DNA from: Micavibrio_A sp964423095
Lineage (GTDB): Bacteria > Pseudomonadota > Alphaproteobacteria > Micavibrionales > Micavibrionaceae
NCBI GenBank assembly: GCA_964423095.1
Contig: CAYRDI010000002.1
Coordinates: forward strand, 22,404-86,403
Length of the DNA: 64,000 bases
Direction of reading: 5' to 3'
Both the position numbers and the translations under genes were made by a program. Below are positions 54,956 through 62,784 of the stretch, one piece after another. Numbering within the stretch: the first letter of the stretch is position 1; each line of letters begins with the position of its first letter. Below the pieces are notes generated by a model. That model worked only from the letters and a program-made list of their open reading frames with translations. It ran no database searches and was not told the origin of the DNA.

Positions 54956-55437
54956 TTGTAACCCCGGCAAACGAAGCGTTCGAAGAGCGTTTTTTAAACA
55001 ACGCATTGGACAATGCCAGACAATCTTTGGCACAAGGCGGTTTTCCCGCAGGGTCGGTCATTGTCAAAAATGGCATTGTTCTGGCAGAAGCTGGAAGTTT
55101 TGGACATCAACATCATGACCCAACCGGCCATAGCGACCTTGCCGCCCTACGTACCGCATGCAGAACACTTGAAACGACAGACCTTGCCGGTGCCGCATTA
55201 TACTCTTCCGTTCAGCCCTGTCTGATGTGCTTTGCCGCTGCCAATTGGAGTGGAATGGGGCAAATATTCTACGCTTGCTCTATGAACCGTCTTGACCTTG
55301 CCTATTATGCCGGAAGATACGACATCACGGAAATCAACCAGTCTATGCTTCGCCCCATGGAACTTCACCACAAACATTCATGGGAGACGGCATCCCTTGC
55401 CATTGTTCACGAATGGGAACAAAAACAACCAAAATAA
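54946..55437 (+). CDS. Cytidine/guanine deaminase-like protein with altered catalytic motif
   Basis: The 163-aa product has the zinc ligands His62 (TGHSDLAAL) and PCLMC (Cys92, Cys95) of the nucleoside deaminase fold, and the C-terminal part resembles guanine deaminases. The usual HAE, whose Glu shuttles the proton, is HSD here. The GTG at 54946 inside the preceding gene is the most likely start; the frame extends upstream into the lipoprotein gene. The activity is therefore uncertain. Confidence 0.75.
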   Translation: MPVVVTPANEAFEERFLNNALDNARQSLAQGGFPAGSVIVKNGIVLAEAGSFGHQHHDPTGHSDLAALRTACRTLETTDLAGAALYSSVQPCLMCFAAANWSGMGQIFYACSMNRLDLAYYAGRYDITEINQSMLRPMELHHKHSWETASLAIVHEWEQKQPK

Positions 55438-55463
55438 AAAAGCCGCCGATGAGGGCGGCTTTT
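55437..55463. terminator. Bidirectional intrinsic terminator
   Basis: A stem AAAAGCCGCC / GGGCGGCTTTT with a 5-base loop, preceded by A-run and followed by T-run. It ends the deaminase gene on + and the ahpC-ahpD unit on -. Confidence 0.9.
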
Positions 55464-55482
55464 GCAATTCGTATAAAGAGTA

Positions 55483-56043
55483 TTACGCCGCCTGCGCCAT
55501 AGCTGTCATATTGCCGCCCATCGCTTCTTGGGCGTTTAGAACGGCACTCGCTGCGGCCATTACGGAAGCAATGCGCACCGCCGTCTGGATTTGCGCGGCG
55601 CCCATCTCATGGGCCTTCAACTGTGCTTCGTGGGCATCGACGCAATATTTACAGCCATTGATCGCGGAAACCGCGAGCGACCACAATTCGAAATCACCCT
55701 TGTCCACGCCGGGGTTGCCGATCACATTCATGCGTAACTTCGCCGGCATGGTTTTGTATTCGGGGTTTGCGCTCATTCCCACGAATTTGTAATAGACATT
55801 GTTCATGGCCATGATGCTGGCCGCTGCCTTTGCACCGTTCATCGCTTCGGCCGACAGGTGTGTTGCAGCCTCTTCAACAGCTTCACGAATGACAAAGGCA
55901 TTGCCGCCCGCCATGGCACACGCCATAACGGTTCCCCAGAATTGTTGCGCTGACAGTGTTTCTTCATTCGCGATGGCCGATACGTTCAGTTTGATATCCT
56001 TGGCGTAATCGGGAATGGCGTTTTTAATATTCTCTAATGACAT
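55483..56043 (-). CDS. ahpD: Alkyl hydroperoxide reductase AhpD-like
   Basis: The 186-aa carboxymuconolactone-decarboxylase-fold protein has the catalytic pair and base in NGCKYCVDAHEA (Cys131, Cys134, His138). It begins MSLENIKNAIPDYAKDIKLN as AhpD does. AhpD reduces AhpC through lipoamide-type cofactors in some bacteria. It follows ahpC by about 60 bases on the same strand. The frame extends upstream; ATG at 56043 is preferred, with AGGAG ahead. Confidence 0.93.
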   Translation of the reverse strand: MSLENIKNAIPDYAKDIKLNVSAIANEETLSAQQFWGTVMACAMAGGNAFVIREAVEEAATHLSAEAMNGAKAAASIMAMNNVYYKFVGMSANPEYKTMPAKLRMNVIGNPGVDKGDFELWSLAVSAINGCKYCVDAHEAQLKAHEMGAAQIQTAVRIASVMAAASAVLNAQEAMGGNMTAMAQAA

Positions 56044-56106
56044 GAAAATCTCCTCTTTTGGGTAAGTGGGGAGAGCTTCCCGGTCAGGAAGCACCCCTTC
56101 TTGTAA

Positions 56107-56694
56107 TTAGGCGGCAACTTTCAGTTTTGCGGCCTCTGCGGCGGCATTGATCGTCTCGCCACCAACCGGACGGTTGCAAGCGCACAGTTCATCCGATTGC
56201 AGACCATCGAGAACGCGCAGGATCTCTTTGGGATTACGGCCAACATTCAGGTTGTTCACCGTGACTTGCTGGATCACGTTGTGCGGATCGACGATAAAAG
56301 TGGCGCGATAGGCAACGCCGTTGACTTTATCACGGATGCCCAAACCATCAACGAGCGATCCGTTCGTGTCTGCGAAGCTCCACTGGTTCAACTTGTTCAG
56401 GTCTTTGTGTTCGCGGCGCCAGGCCAGTTTGCAGAATTCATTGTCCGTGGAACCGCCGAGAACGATGCAGTCACGGTCTTTAAACTCATCATTCAGTTTT
56501 GCAAATTCAACGATTTCCGTCGGGCAGACAAACGTGAAATCTTTCGGGTAGAAAAAGAAGACCTTCCATTTTCCATCAAAAGAATCCTGCGTAATCGTTT
56601 CAAACGCGCTTTTGCCGTTTTCTTCATGGGCCATGAAGCCGGGCTTTACGCCTGTGATGGAAAATTCGGGGAGTTTGTCGCCAATACCGAGCAT
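56107..56694 (-). CDS. ahpC: Alkyl hydroperoxide reductase AhpC (2-Cys peroxiredoxin)
   Basis: The 195-aa peroxiredoxin has the peroxidatic Cys57 in DFTFVCPTEIVEFA and a C-terminal resolving Cys in ELCACNRPVGG. It is of the AhpC form that works with AhpD, and no AhpF is seen. It reduces peroxides in the cytoplasm. Transcribed divergently from oxyR, it is very likely controlled by it. Confidence 0.96.
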   Translation of the reverse strand: MLGIGDKLPEFSITGVKPGFMAHEENGKSAFETITQDSFDGKWKVFFFYPKDFTFVCPTEIVEFAKLNDEFKDRDCIVLGGSTDNEFCKLAWRREHKDLNKLNQWSFADTNGSLVDGLGIRDKVNGVAYRATFIVDPHNVIQQVTVNNLNVGRNPKEILRVLDGLQSDELCACNRPVGGETINAAAEAAKLKVAA

Positions 56695-56784
56695 GGATAA
56701 ATCCTTTCAAATGGGTGGGTTGTTACGGGTACGACCATATAGGCGCAAAGGGGTAAAATCCAATGGGGAATCCCGTTTTTTTAT

Positions 56785-56799
56785 ATCGGAAAAACCGAT
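56785..56799. promoter_or_regulatory. Inverted repeat in the ahpC-oxyR intergenic region, possible operator
   Basis: ATCGG-AAAAA-CCGAT, a perfect 5-5-5 repeat, lies between the divergent ahpC and oxyR genes. An ATTG...CTAT pair resembling part of an OxyR site follows at about 56798-56813. Binding by OxyR is inference. Confidence 0.45.
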
Positions 56800-56833
56800 T
56801 GTAATTTATCTATAAAAATGGTAATTCCGATTT

Positions 56834-57730
56834 ATGCAAACGCTTCCGACCTTACGCCAAATGCAATATTTGCTGGCCTTGTCCGATCATGGCGGCTTTC
56901 AAAAAGCCGCGTCCGAATGCCATGTCACACAAAGCACGCTGAGCGGCGGAATCGCCGACATGGAAAAGATTTTACAAGGCGCGCTGATCGACCGCACGCA
57001 GCGGCGAATCATCAAATTTACCCCCCTTGGCGAGACCGTGTTGAGAGAATCGCGCAAAATCATCGCCGATGCGCTGGCCATGACCTATCACGCCAAAATG
57101 CAAACGGAACCTTTATCATGGCCGTTGCGGATGGGAATCATCCCTACCATCGCCCCCTATTTCCTGCCCCGCATATTAAAACCGCTACAAAAGGGATTGC
57201 CAAAGCTGGATCTGCAAATCCATGAAATCCGTTCCGCGCCCCTCGTGGAAAAAATCCATGATGGATCGCTGGATTTTGCCGTCATGGCCTTCCCTTATGA
57301 TACGGGGGGCCTCAAAGAAAAAATCCTGTTCGATGAAAAATTCATGCTCGCCGCCCCGCCAAAAACCTATACGGAGAAAAAGACGGTGACGCTCAAGGAC
57401 CTGGAAACCGAAAAACTCCTGCTCCTCGAAGACGGCCATTGTTTGCGCGATCATGCGCTGGCCGCCTGCCGCCTGCGCAATTTCAAGGAACAAAAAACCT
57501 TGAGTGCCGCCAGCCTTTCCACCCTGATCCAGATGGTGCATCAAGGGTACGGGGTCACACTGCTCCCCGAAATGAGCGTCAAAGACAACCCCATGTTGCC
57601 GCGTGACCTAACCTTGCGCCCGTTTTCGGGCCCTGCGCCTGCACGCTCCATCGGCGTCGCCTGGAAAAAGAGCGGCGTGCGGGAATCCGACATCACGCTG
57701 GTGATCAAAGCGGTTGAAAAGCTGGTTTAG
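56834..57730 (+). CDS. oxyR: Peroxide sensor and LysR-type regulator OxyR
   Basis: The 298-aa protein has an N-terminal helix-turn-helix (GFQKAASECHVTQSTLSGGI). The redox site LLLLEDGHCLRDHALAAC has Cys203 and Cys212, which match Cys199 and Cys208 of E. coli OxyR. Oxidation forms a disulfide and switches on peroxide defence. It faces ahpC across 139 bases. Its 3' end overlaps the convergent HD gene by 4 bases. Confidence 0.95.
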   Translation: MQTLPTLRQMQYLLALSDHGGFQKAASECHVTQSTLSGGIADMEKILQGALIDRTQRRIIKFTPLGETVLRESRKIIADALAMTYHAKMQTEPLSWPLRMGIIPTIAPYFLPRILKPLQKGLPKLDLQIHEIRSAPLVEKIHDGSLDFAVMAFPYDTGGLKEKILFDEKFMLAAPPKTYTEKKTVTLKDLETEKLLLLEDGHCLRDHALAACRLRNFKEQKTLSAASLSTLIQMVHQGYGVTLLPEMSVKDNPMLPRDLTLRPFSGPAPARSIGVAWKKSGVRESDITLVIKAVEKLV

Positions 57731-58431
57731 AGCAAAGCAGGAGGTTGTGGATCAAACGGCAGGGACGGAATTGAAAGCCTTTTATCGGAAGACGAAAACT
57801 CATCCAGTAGCCTGTTCACATAGACCGGATTCCGTGAAAATTCATTACGCGAACGGATGTAATCAATAATCGGCGTACCCGGTTCGTTATAGTGACTGAT
57901 ACCATCCGGCCTGAATTTTTTTAAATCGATCAGATAATGGTAGGAAATATTATACGCATCCTGCTTCAAACGGGTTTTTTCCGGATCATCGATATGACGG
58001 TAACGCGTTAAATCAGAATTGTGATGGATGTCATTGATTTTAACATCAATGGCATCTTCACCGGAAAGACTGCACCGGACAATGAAATCAAAATATTTTT
58101 CACCGGAACGCTTTGTTACACCATCAACGCCTTTTACAATCCTGTCGGAAAATCCAACATCGATTAAATCCTGCACTTCCCAGTCGCTATCCTCGATAAC
58201 ATCGTGCAGGATACCGATGATCTTCTTGTTTTTGGAACGTGTATAAGACGTCGCAACGGTTAAAGGATGCGCGGAATAGTCTTCACCCGATCTGAGCTTT
58301 TCATCAAAAAGAGAACAACTAAGAATTATCAAGGCAAGATTAAGTTCTGCCTCGATCGCCAAACCGCCATTTTGCATGGCCTGCTCACGCCGTTCACGAA
58401 CGCGGGCTTTAATTTCTTCTTTTTTGAACAT
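57727..58431 (-). CDS. RelA/SpoT-type HD-domain hydrolase, small
   Basis: The 234-aa protein has the HD-domain signatures of (p)ppGpp hydrolases: DYSAHPLTVATSY, IIGILHDVIEDSDWEVQDL and DVKINDIHHNSD. No synthetase or regulatory domains are present, so it resembles the stand-alone hydrolases (MESH1/SAH type). Function in alarmone or other nucleotide removal is inferred. It is convergent with oxyR. Confidence 0.8.
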   Translation of the reverse strand: MFKKEEIKARVRERREQAMQNGGLAIEAELNLALIILSCSLFDEKLRSGEDYSAHPLTVATSYTRSKNKKIIGILHDVIEDSDWEVQDLIDVGFSDRIVKGVDGVTKRSGEKYFDFIVRCSLSGEDAIDVKINDIHHNSDLTRYRHIDDPEKTRLKQDAYNISYHYLIDLKKFRPDGISHYNEPGTPIIDYIRSRNEFSRNPVYVNRLLDEFSSSDKRLSIPSLPFDPQPPALL

Positions 58432-58545
58432 AGCAACCCTACCTATGGGTTCTTTCTAGCCTTCTCACAAAATTACGTCAAATAATAATCACCCAGAGTG
58501 ACGGAATTCTTGCTATTTTTGCCTCTTCACCCTATAGAAACCCCC

Positions 58546-59439
58546 ATGTGGACCGTTGCCGCCCTCTACCGCTTTGTGGAACTGGCCGACCTGCCGAAAT
58601 TGCAGGCTGCCCTGAAGGATGCCTGCGCGGAAAATGATATCTGCGGCACCATCCTGATCGCGCCCGAGGGTGTAAACGGCACCATCGCCGGCATCGGTGA
58701 AAAACTCGATAACATCATCGCGGTTCTGGATGCCCATACGGGCATTAAATCGGGTGAGCTGAAATATTCCACATCCACCGGCAAGCCTTTCCTGCGCATG
58801 AAGGTACGCGTGAAAAAAGAAATCATCACGATGGCGGCCCCCGAAGCCAACCCGAACCTGCGTGTGGGACAATATGTGGAACCCGAAGACTGGAACGCAT
58901 TGATCGCCGACCCCGATGTCACATTGATCGACACGCGCAACGATTACGAAACCGCCGTAGGGATTTTTAAGGGAGCGATCGATCCCGACATTCAAAAATT
59001 CACCGATTTCAAAGATTTTGTGGCCGAAAAAATGGATCCCGCAAAGAATAAGAAAATCGCGATGTTTTGCACCGGCGGTATTCGCTGTGAAAAGGCTTCG
59101 GCCTATATGCTCGCCCACGGGTTCGAAGAGGTATACCACCTCAAAGGCGGTATTTTAAAGTACCTTGAAACAGTCCCCGCCGATCAATCGCAATGGGACG
59201 GGGAATGTTTCGTGTTCGACCGCCGTGTGGCCGTAGGACACGGATTGACCGAAGGCATTCATGACATCTGCTATGGCTGCCGTTTTCCGTTAAAACCCGG
59301 CGATCGTGAACATGAACATTATGAAGAGGGCGTGTCCTGCCCGCGATGCCATGGCTCCCTGACAGAGCACAAAGCCGCCGCGCTGCGCATGCGACACGAA
59401 CAGTTCCAGAAAATGGAACGCGATACGGACGTTTTCTAA
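58546..59439 (+). CDS. trhO: tRNA uridine-5-hydroxylase TrhO (rhodanese-like)
   Basis: The 297-aa protein has an N-terminal TrhO domain (CGTILIAPEGVNGTIAG), then a rhodanese domain with the catalytic Cys in MFCTGGIRCEKASAYML. At the C-terminus are Cys pairs in CYGCRFPL and SCPRCHGSL. It makes 5-hydroxyuridine at position 34 of tRNA with oxygen. The ATG at 58546 is chosen over an upstream GTG at 58498. Confidence 0.94.
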   Translation: MWTVAALYRFVELADLPKLQAALKDACAENDICGTILIAPEGVNGTIAGIGEKLDNIIAVLDAHTGIKSGELKYSTSTGKPFLRMKVRVKKEIITMAAPEANPNLRVGQYVEPEDWNALIADPDVTLIDTRNDYETAVGIFKGAIDPDIQKFTDFKDFVAEKMDPAKNKKIAMFCTGGIRCEKASAYMLAHGFEEVYHLKGGILKYLETVPADQSQWDGECFVFDRRVAVGHGLTEGIHDICYGCRFPLKPGDREHEHYEEGVSCPRCHGSLTEHKAAALRMRHEQFQKMERDTDVF

Positions 59440-59448
59440 AACCAGAAT

Positions 59449-59811
59449 TTACCGTGAGCCCTTGAAGCGGCTCATCATCTTTTTGGCGTGGGCAGAGGCG
59501 GAAAATTCTTCCGGTTTGTCTTCGCAATCATAGGCTTTAAAGGTCGCGGACTTTTTACGCTGAAATCCGGGATTGCGGCTGTCATCCCGTTCTGTCACCT
59601 GAAACGAATAGGTTTCGTTTTCCTTTAATTCCTTGGCGTGTTTCATATCGATATCGATCACGGCATGTGTAAAACTTGTTCCGCGCTCACGCACGACCAA
59701 GCGCTGTTTACCAGCAACAGAAGATGCCTTGATGTCCTGAATGCGCGCGACCATTTCTTCGCGCGCGCCCGTATCATAACCATGTGTCGGATCGAATGTT
59801 CTAAGCCCCAT
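59449..59811 (-). CDS. Hypothetical protein, unknown
   Basis: The 120-aa soluble product shows no signal peptide. It contains RLVVRERGTSFTHAVIDIDM and a lysine-rich C-terminus. ATG at 59811 (MGLRTFDP) is preferred over an upstream start 12 codons away. Not recognised. It converges on trhO with 9 bases between their ends. Confidence 0.6.
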   Translation of the reverse strand: MGLRTFDPTHGYDTGAREEMVARIQDIKASSVAGKQRLVVRERGTSFTHAVIDIDMKHAKELKENETYSFQVTERDDSRNPGFQRKKSATFKAYDCEDKPEEFSASAHAKKMMSRFKGSR

Positions 59812-59866
59812 AGTTTTATTGTACGGGATAACGGTTTGGAAAAGCAAAAAGCCGGTTTGGAAAGGA

Positions 59867-60379
59867 CTAATCCCCTTTGGACGGGGGCTCCCCGACCTTC
59901 ATATTCCCGCCTTTACCGTATTTTTCCATCATCATTTTATGATGATAACCGCCGCCGTGCGGGCGACGCCCTTCCAGCCCGTCGATAATTTTACGGGCGA
60001 ATTTCTCACGGTCCTTTTGCGGCAGGTCAGCCAGAGCCTCCCCCATAATCTCCGCCCGCTTGCGCGATATATCGTTACGGGTATCCAGCAAAGCCCCGGT
60101 GGTTTTTTCATACGCCTTGATGTCGAACGGCTCTGCCTTGATCACATTCTCTACCTCTTTGCGTTCTTTTTTGACCTTGTCGATCATCGGGCGGATTTGT
60201 TCCCGGCCCTGCTGGAAGGTACGCGCCATAAAGCTCCGCGCTTCCGGCGTCATATCGCCCGGAATATCGATCCGTTCTTGTGCGAAGCGATAGAACATTC
60301 CGGCCGCCGTTCCGGCGAATACGATGTTCAACAGCAACGAAACCGTAAAAATCAATTTCATCCGCGGGTTCATAACCAA
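59867..60379 (-). CDS. CpxP/heavy-metal-sensor-like periplasmic protein
   Basis: The 170-aa product has an N-terminal membrane anchor (FTVSLLLNIVFAGTAAGMFY). A helical part follows (MARTFQQGREQIRPMIDKVK, KRAEIMGEALADLPQKDREK), as in the periplasmic heavy-metal sensor/CpxP type. The C-terminus is rich in His, Met, Gly and Lys. It lies in an operon after an ECF sigma factor and a small membrane protein, overlapping the latter by 10 bases. It may sense envelope or metal stress. Confidence 0.8.
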   Translation of the reverse strand: MVMNPRMKLIFTVSLLLNIVFAGTAAGMFYRFAQERIDIPGDMTPEARSFMARTFQQGREQIRPMIDKVKKERKEVENVIKAEPFDIKAYEKTTGALLDTRNDISRKRAEIMGEALADLPQKDREKFARKIIDGLEGRRPHGGGYHHKMMMEKYGKGGNMKVGEPPSKGD

Positions 60380-60669
60380 CCTCCTTCATTCACATCAAGG
60401 AACGATGCCCAGTCCTGTTGCAACGAAAACAAACCATCGCCCGTATCCAGCCCGACCAGAAGGCCGAGAATAATTCCTGCTACAGCCAGCATTGCCGGAT
60501 GAGGGATCGCAAACATGGAGATAAAATCCGCCCAAAGCGATTGAGGGCGCATCCGTTGGGGAATAGACGCCAAAGCCGCATGGATAATCCGTTCGGCAAG
60601 GTGCGAATCCGCCGCAGGCGGCGCGGCGCGCTTCATCAAGAATGCGTCTATATTTTTATCGTGTTCCAT
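60370..60669 (-). CDS. Probable anti-sigma membrane protein
   Basis: The 99-aa product has a charged cytoplasmic N-terminal half (DAFLMKRAAPPAADSHLAER). One membrane helix follows (PAMLAVAGIILGLLVGL), then a short outer tail. No HxxxCxxC zinc site is present. It is encoded directly after the ECF sigma gene with a 14-base overlap, which is where anti-sigma factors normally lie. The role is inferred from position and topology. Confidence 0.7.
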   Translation of the reverse strand: MEHDKNIDAFLMKRAAPPAADSHLAERIIHAALASIPQRMRPQSLWADFISMFAIPHPAMLAVAGIILGLLVGLDTGDGLFSLQQDWASFLDVNEGGWL

Positions 60670-61258
60670 ACAATCCTCCCTTTTCCAGCGGGGCTTTGTT
60701 GCGGTTCATGTAATCTTTGATGCCGGCCTTCGCCCGCATCAGCAAGGATTCCAACGCCTTGACCTTAACGCCCATGGCATCGGCGGCATCGGCGTTGCTC
60801 ATCCCTTCGTAAAAGCACAGGGTCAGCGCGGTTTTTTGTCGTTCGGGCAGGGAATCCAGCGCGCGCTCCACTTCTTGCTGTTCTTCATGTGACGCGGTCG
60901 CCTGTTCCGGATTTTCACGCGTATCCTGAAAAAAAGACAACACCGATTCAAACGAATTGGTTTTTCCGCTCTTACGCAAGCGGTCGACATTCTGGTTGGC
61001 AAGAATGCGATAGAACCACGTCGTAAATTTCGCGCCGCGATCGTCTTTCCAAAGATCCGGTTTTTGCCAGATTTTCAAAAACGCTTCCTGAACCATATCC
61101 TCCGCCTCTCCGGCATTTCCCGTCATGCGAAAGGCCGATGCAAAAAAACGATCCGTATGCCGTCTTACAAGAACGGCAAAAGCCTGATGGCTCCCTTTCC
61201 GGATCATGCGCATCAGGCTTTCGTCTGTATCGTCGATGGAAGCCATCGGCCCTTTCAT
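60656..61258 (-). CDS. ECF-type RNA polymerase sigma factor
   Basis: The 200-aa protein has sigma region 2 (MTGNAGEAEDMVQEAFLKIW) and region 4 (LPERQKTALTLCFYEGMSNA), with no region 1 or 3. AAAGGA precedes the ATG. It likely directs an envelope or metal stress regulon, given the membrane protein and CpxP-like genes next to it. It starts the three-gene operon. Target promoters are not seen in the window. Confidence 0.92.
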   Translation of the reverse strand: MKGPMASIDDTDESLMRMIRKGSHQAFAVLVRRHTDRFFASAFRMTGNAGEAEDMVQEAFLKIWQKPDLWKDDRGAKFTTWFYRILANQNVDRLRKSGKTNSFESVLSFFQDTRENPEQATASHEEQQEVERALDSLPERQKTALTLCFYEGMSNADAADAMGVKVKALESLLMRAKAGIKDYMNRNKAPLEKGGLYGTR

Positions 61259-61280
61259 GAAGGGTGTCCTTTATACCCGA

Positions 61281-61646
61281 TTATTCGGCAGGTTTTTCAA
61301 CCGGGGCATCGCCCGCTTCTTTTGCCTTTTTAAACGCCTCGCGCTTTTCTTTCCATTTCGCTCTCATGCTTTCATGGTGCGTCTTGGCTTCGTCCTTGGT
61401 GATTTTTCCGTCATGGTCACCATCGACTTCGGAAAACCGCTTTTTCGCGCCATCCATGAATTCGGATTCGGAAATAACGCCGTCCTTGTTCGTATCCTTT
61501 TGCTCGAACATTTTTTCGCCGCGGTTTTCACCTTTGTGCATCATCTTTTCGCCGGCGGGCGGTGGGGGGGCGCCTTCATCCTGCGCCATCGCGGGAATTG
61601 CCTGAAGGGCCAGAAGAGCACCAGTCAACATCAGAAGTTTTTTCAT
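61281..61646 (-). CDS. Secreted EF-hand calcium-binding protein
   Basis: The 121-aa product has a signal peptide ending AIPAMAQDE, then two EF-hand loops: DTNKDGVISESE and DGDHDGKITKDE, both with the right acidic positions. The C-terminus is Lys/Glu-rich. It is probably periplasmic and binds Ca2+. It lies just upstream of the ECF sigma operon on the same strand, so it could belong to the same transcript. Confidence 0.87.
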   Translation of the reverse strand: MKKLLMLTGALLALQAIPAMAQDEGAPPPPAGEKMMHKGENRGEKMFEQKDTNKDGVISESEFMDGAKKRFSEVDGDHDGKITKDEAKTHHESMRAKWKEKREAFKKAKEAGDAPVEKPAE

Positions 61647-61750
61647 GTTTTTCGTCCTTTTTGGTTGGTTTATCGGATCAACAAAAGGTTATACGCAAAG
61701 GGCATTAAAACCCTTCGTTAAAAGCCACCCCATTCTTTTAACAGGAAAAA

Positions 61751-62695
61751 TCAACCGCCGGAAGCGATATCCAGCACCAGACGCGCCCCTTCGCCGTTCC
61801 CGGCTTTGAGGAATTCGCTAGACAGCACGCGCGCATCTTTTTTCAACTGAATGGCCAGTGTCGTTCCGCCCGATGGCCCCTTTTGCACATCCCAGCCGGA
61901 CACCAACGGGGAATTCGGACGACCCGTCGTTTTACCCGCCCATGCGGATGCGGGCAGATCGATCAACAAAAGTTTTTCGTCATGATCGACATCGTATTTA
62001 AAGCTCGGCTTTGCCTTTGCATCCATGTCGAGCACAAGGCGTGTTTTATCAGGGTGTTCGCCAATCCGTAAAGCGGTGACAGAACTGGACTGGCCCGAAG
62101 ACGGCGGTACATCGGCAGCTGCGGCCGCGGGAGCAACCTTTTCAGGCGCAGACATCACTGCTTCATCGGCCATCATGGCCTGATCTTCTTCGGACGGTTC
62201 CACCTTCATCGCCGCTTTGGGGGCGGAAACTTTGGGCACAGGACGGGCAGCCGCGACCACGGGAGGAATTTTTCCTTCCGCTTCCATTTCATCCAGCAAC
62301 GTCTGGATCCGTTCGTTCGTGGTGTTCAGGCTCGCAAAGGCCGGCATGATCCGGTCATAATCCGAACGCAACGTGCCCACGGATTGTTCAAGCCTTGCCA
62401 CCCGCGCCTCCAGCGAGGCTGAGACAGGATCACCAGTGCCCACCGCCTGTACCGCATCCGAAGCCGTGGGTGCCGCCATCGGCATCACGGGAGTCAGCGT
62501 ATCGCTATCATCCAGCGGAAGAGGCTTTGTCGAAGACGTCGTTTTCGCGGCCAGTTCCGTATCAATATTGGTCACCGGCGGCATGGGAGCCTCGGTCTTC
62601 GCCTGGCCCGTGCCGGATGACGGCCCGCCGCACGCAGAAAGTGCAAGTGCGGACATGGACGCAAGGAGCAGGGAATGAAGTATGGATGGGCGCAT
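61751..62695 (-). CDS. Lipoprotein with coiled coil and AMIN-like domain
   Basis: The 314-aa product has a lipobox ALSAC at Cys22 and a Pro/Ala/Thr linker. A short coiled coil follows (LEARVARLEQSVGTLRSDYD). The C-terminal domain (VTALRIGEHPDKTRLVLDMD and LLLIDLPASAW) resembles the AMIN domain that binds peptidoglycan in amidases and secretins. No enzyme domain is present. An envelope role is likely; the function is unknown. Confidence 0.78.
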   Translation of the reverse strand: MRPSILHSLLLASMSALALSACGGPSSGTGQAKTEAPMPPVTNIDTELAAKTTSSTKPLPLDDSDTLTPVMPMAAPTASDAVQAVGTGDPVSASLEARVARLEQSVGTLRSDYDRIMPAFASLNTTNERIQTLLDEMEAEGKIPPVVAAARPVPKVSAPKAAMKVEPSEEDQAMMADEAVMSAPEKVAPAAAAADVPPSSGQSSSVTALRIGEHPDKTRLVLDMDAKAKPSFKYDVDHDEKLLLIDLPASAWAGKTTGRPNSPLVSGWDVQKGPSGGTTLAIQLKKDARVLSSEFLKAGNGEGARLVLDIASGG

Positions 62696-62784
62696 TTTTT
62701 CGGGCAGATTCCTAAAAAACCATATTCCGCCATGGTAGAATCCGTGGCCTTTGCGTCAAGCAAATCCCATGGAAACCCACAGAT

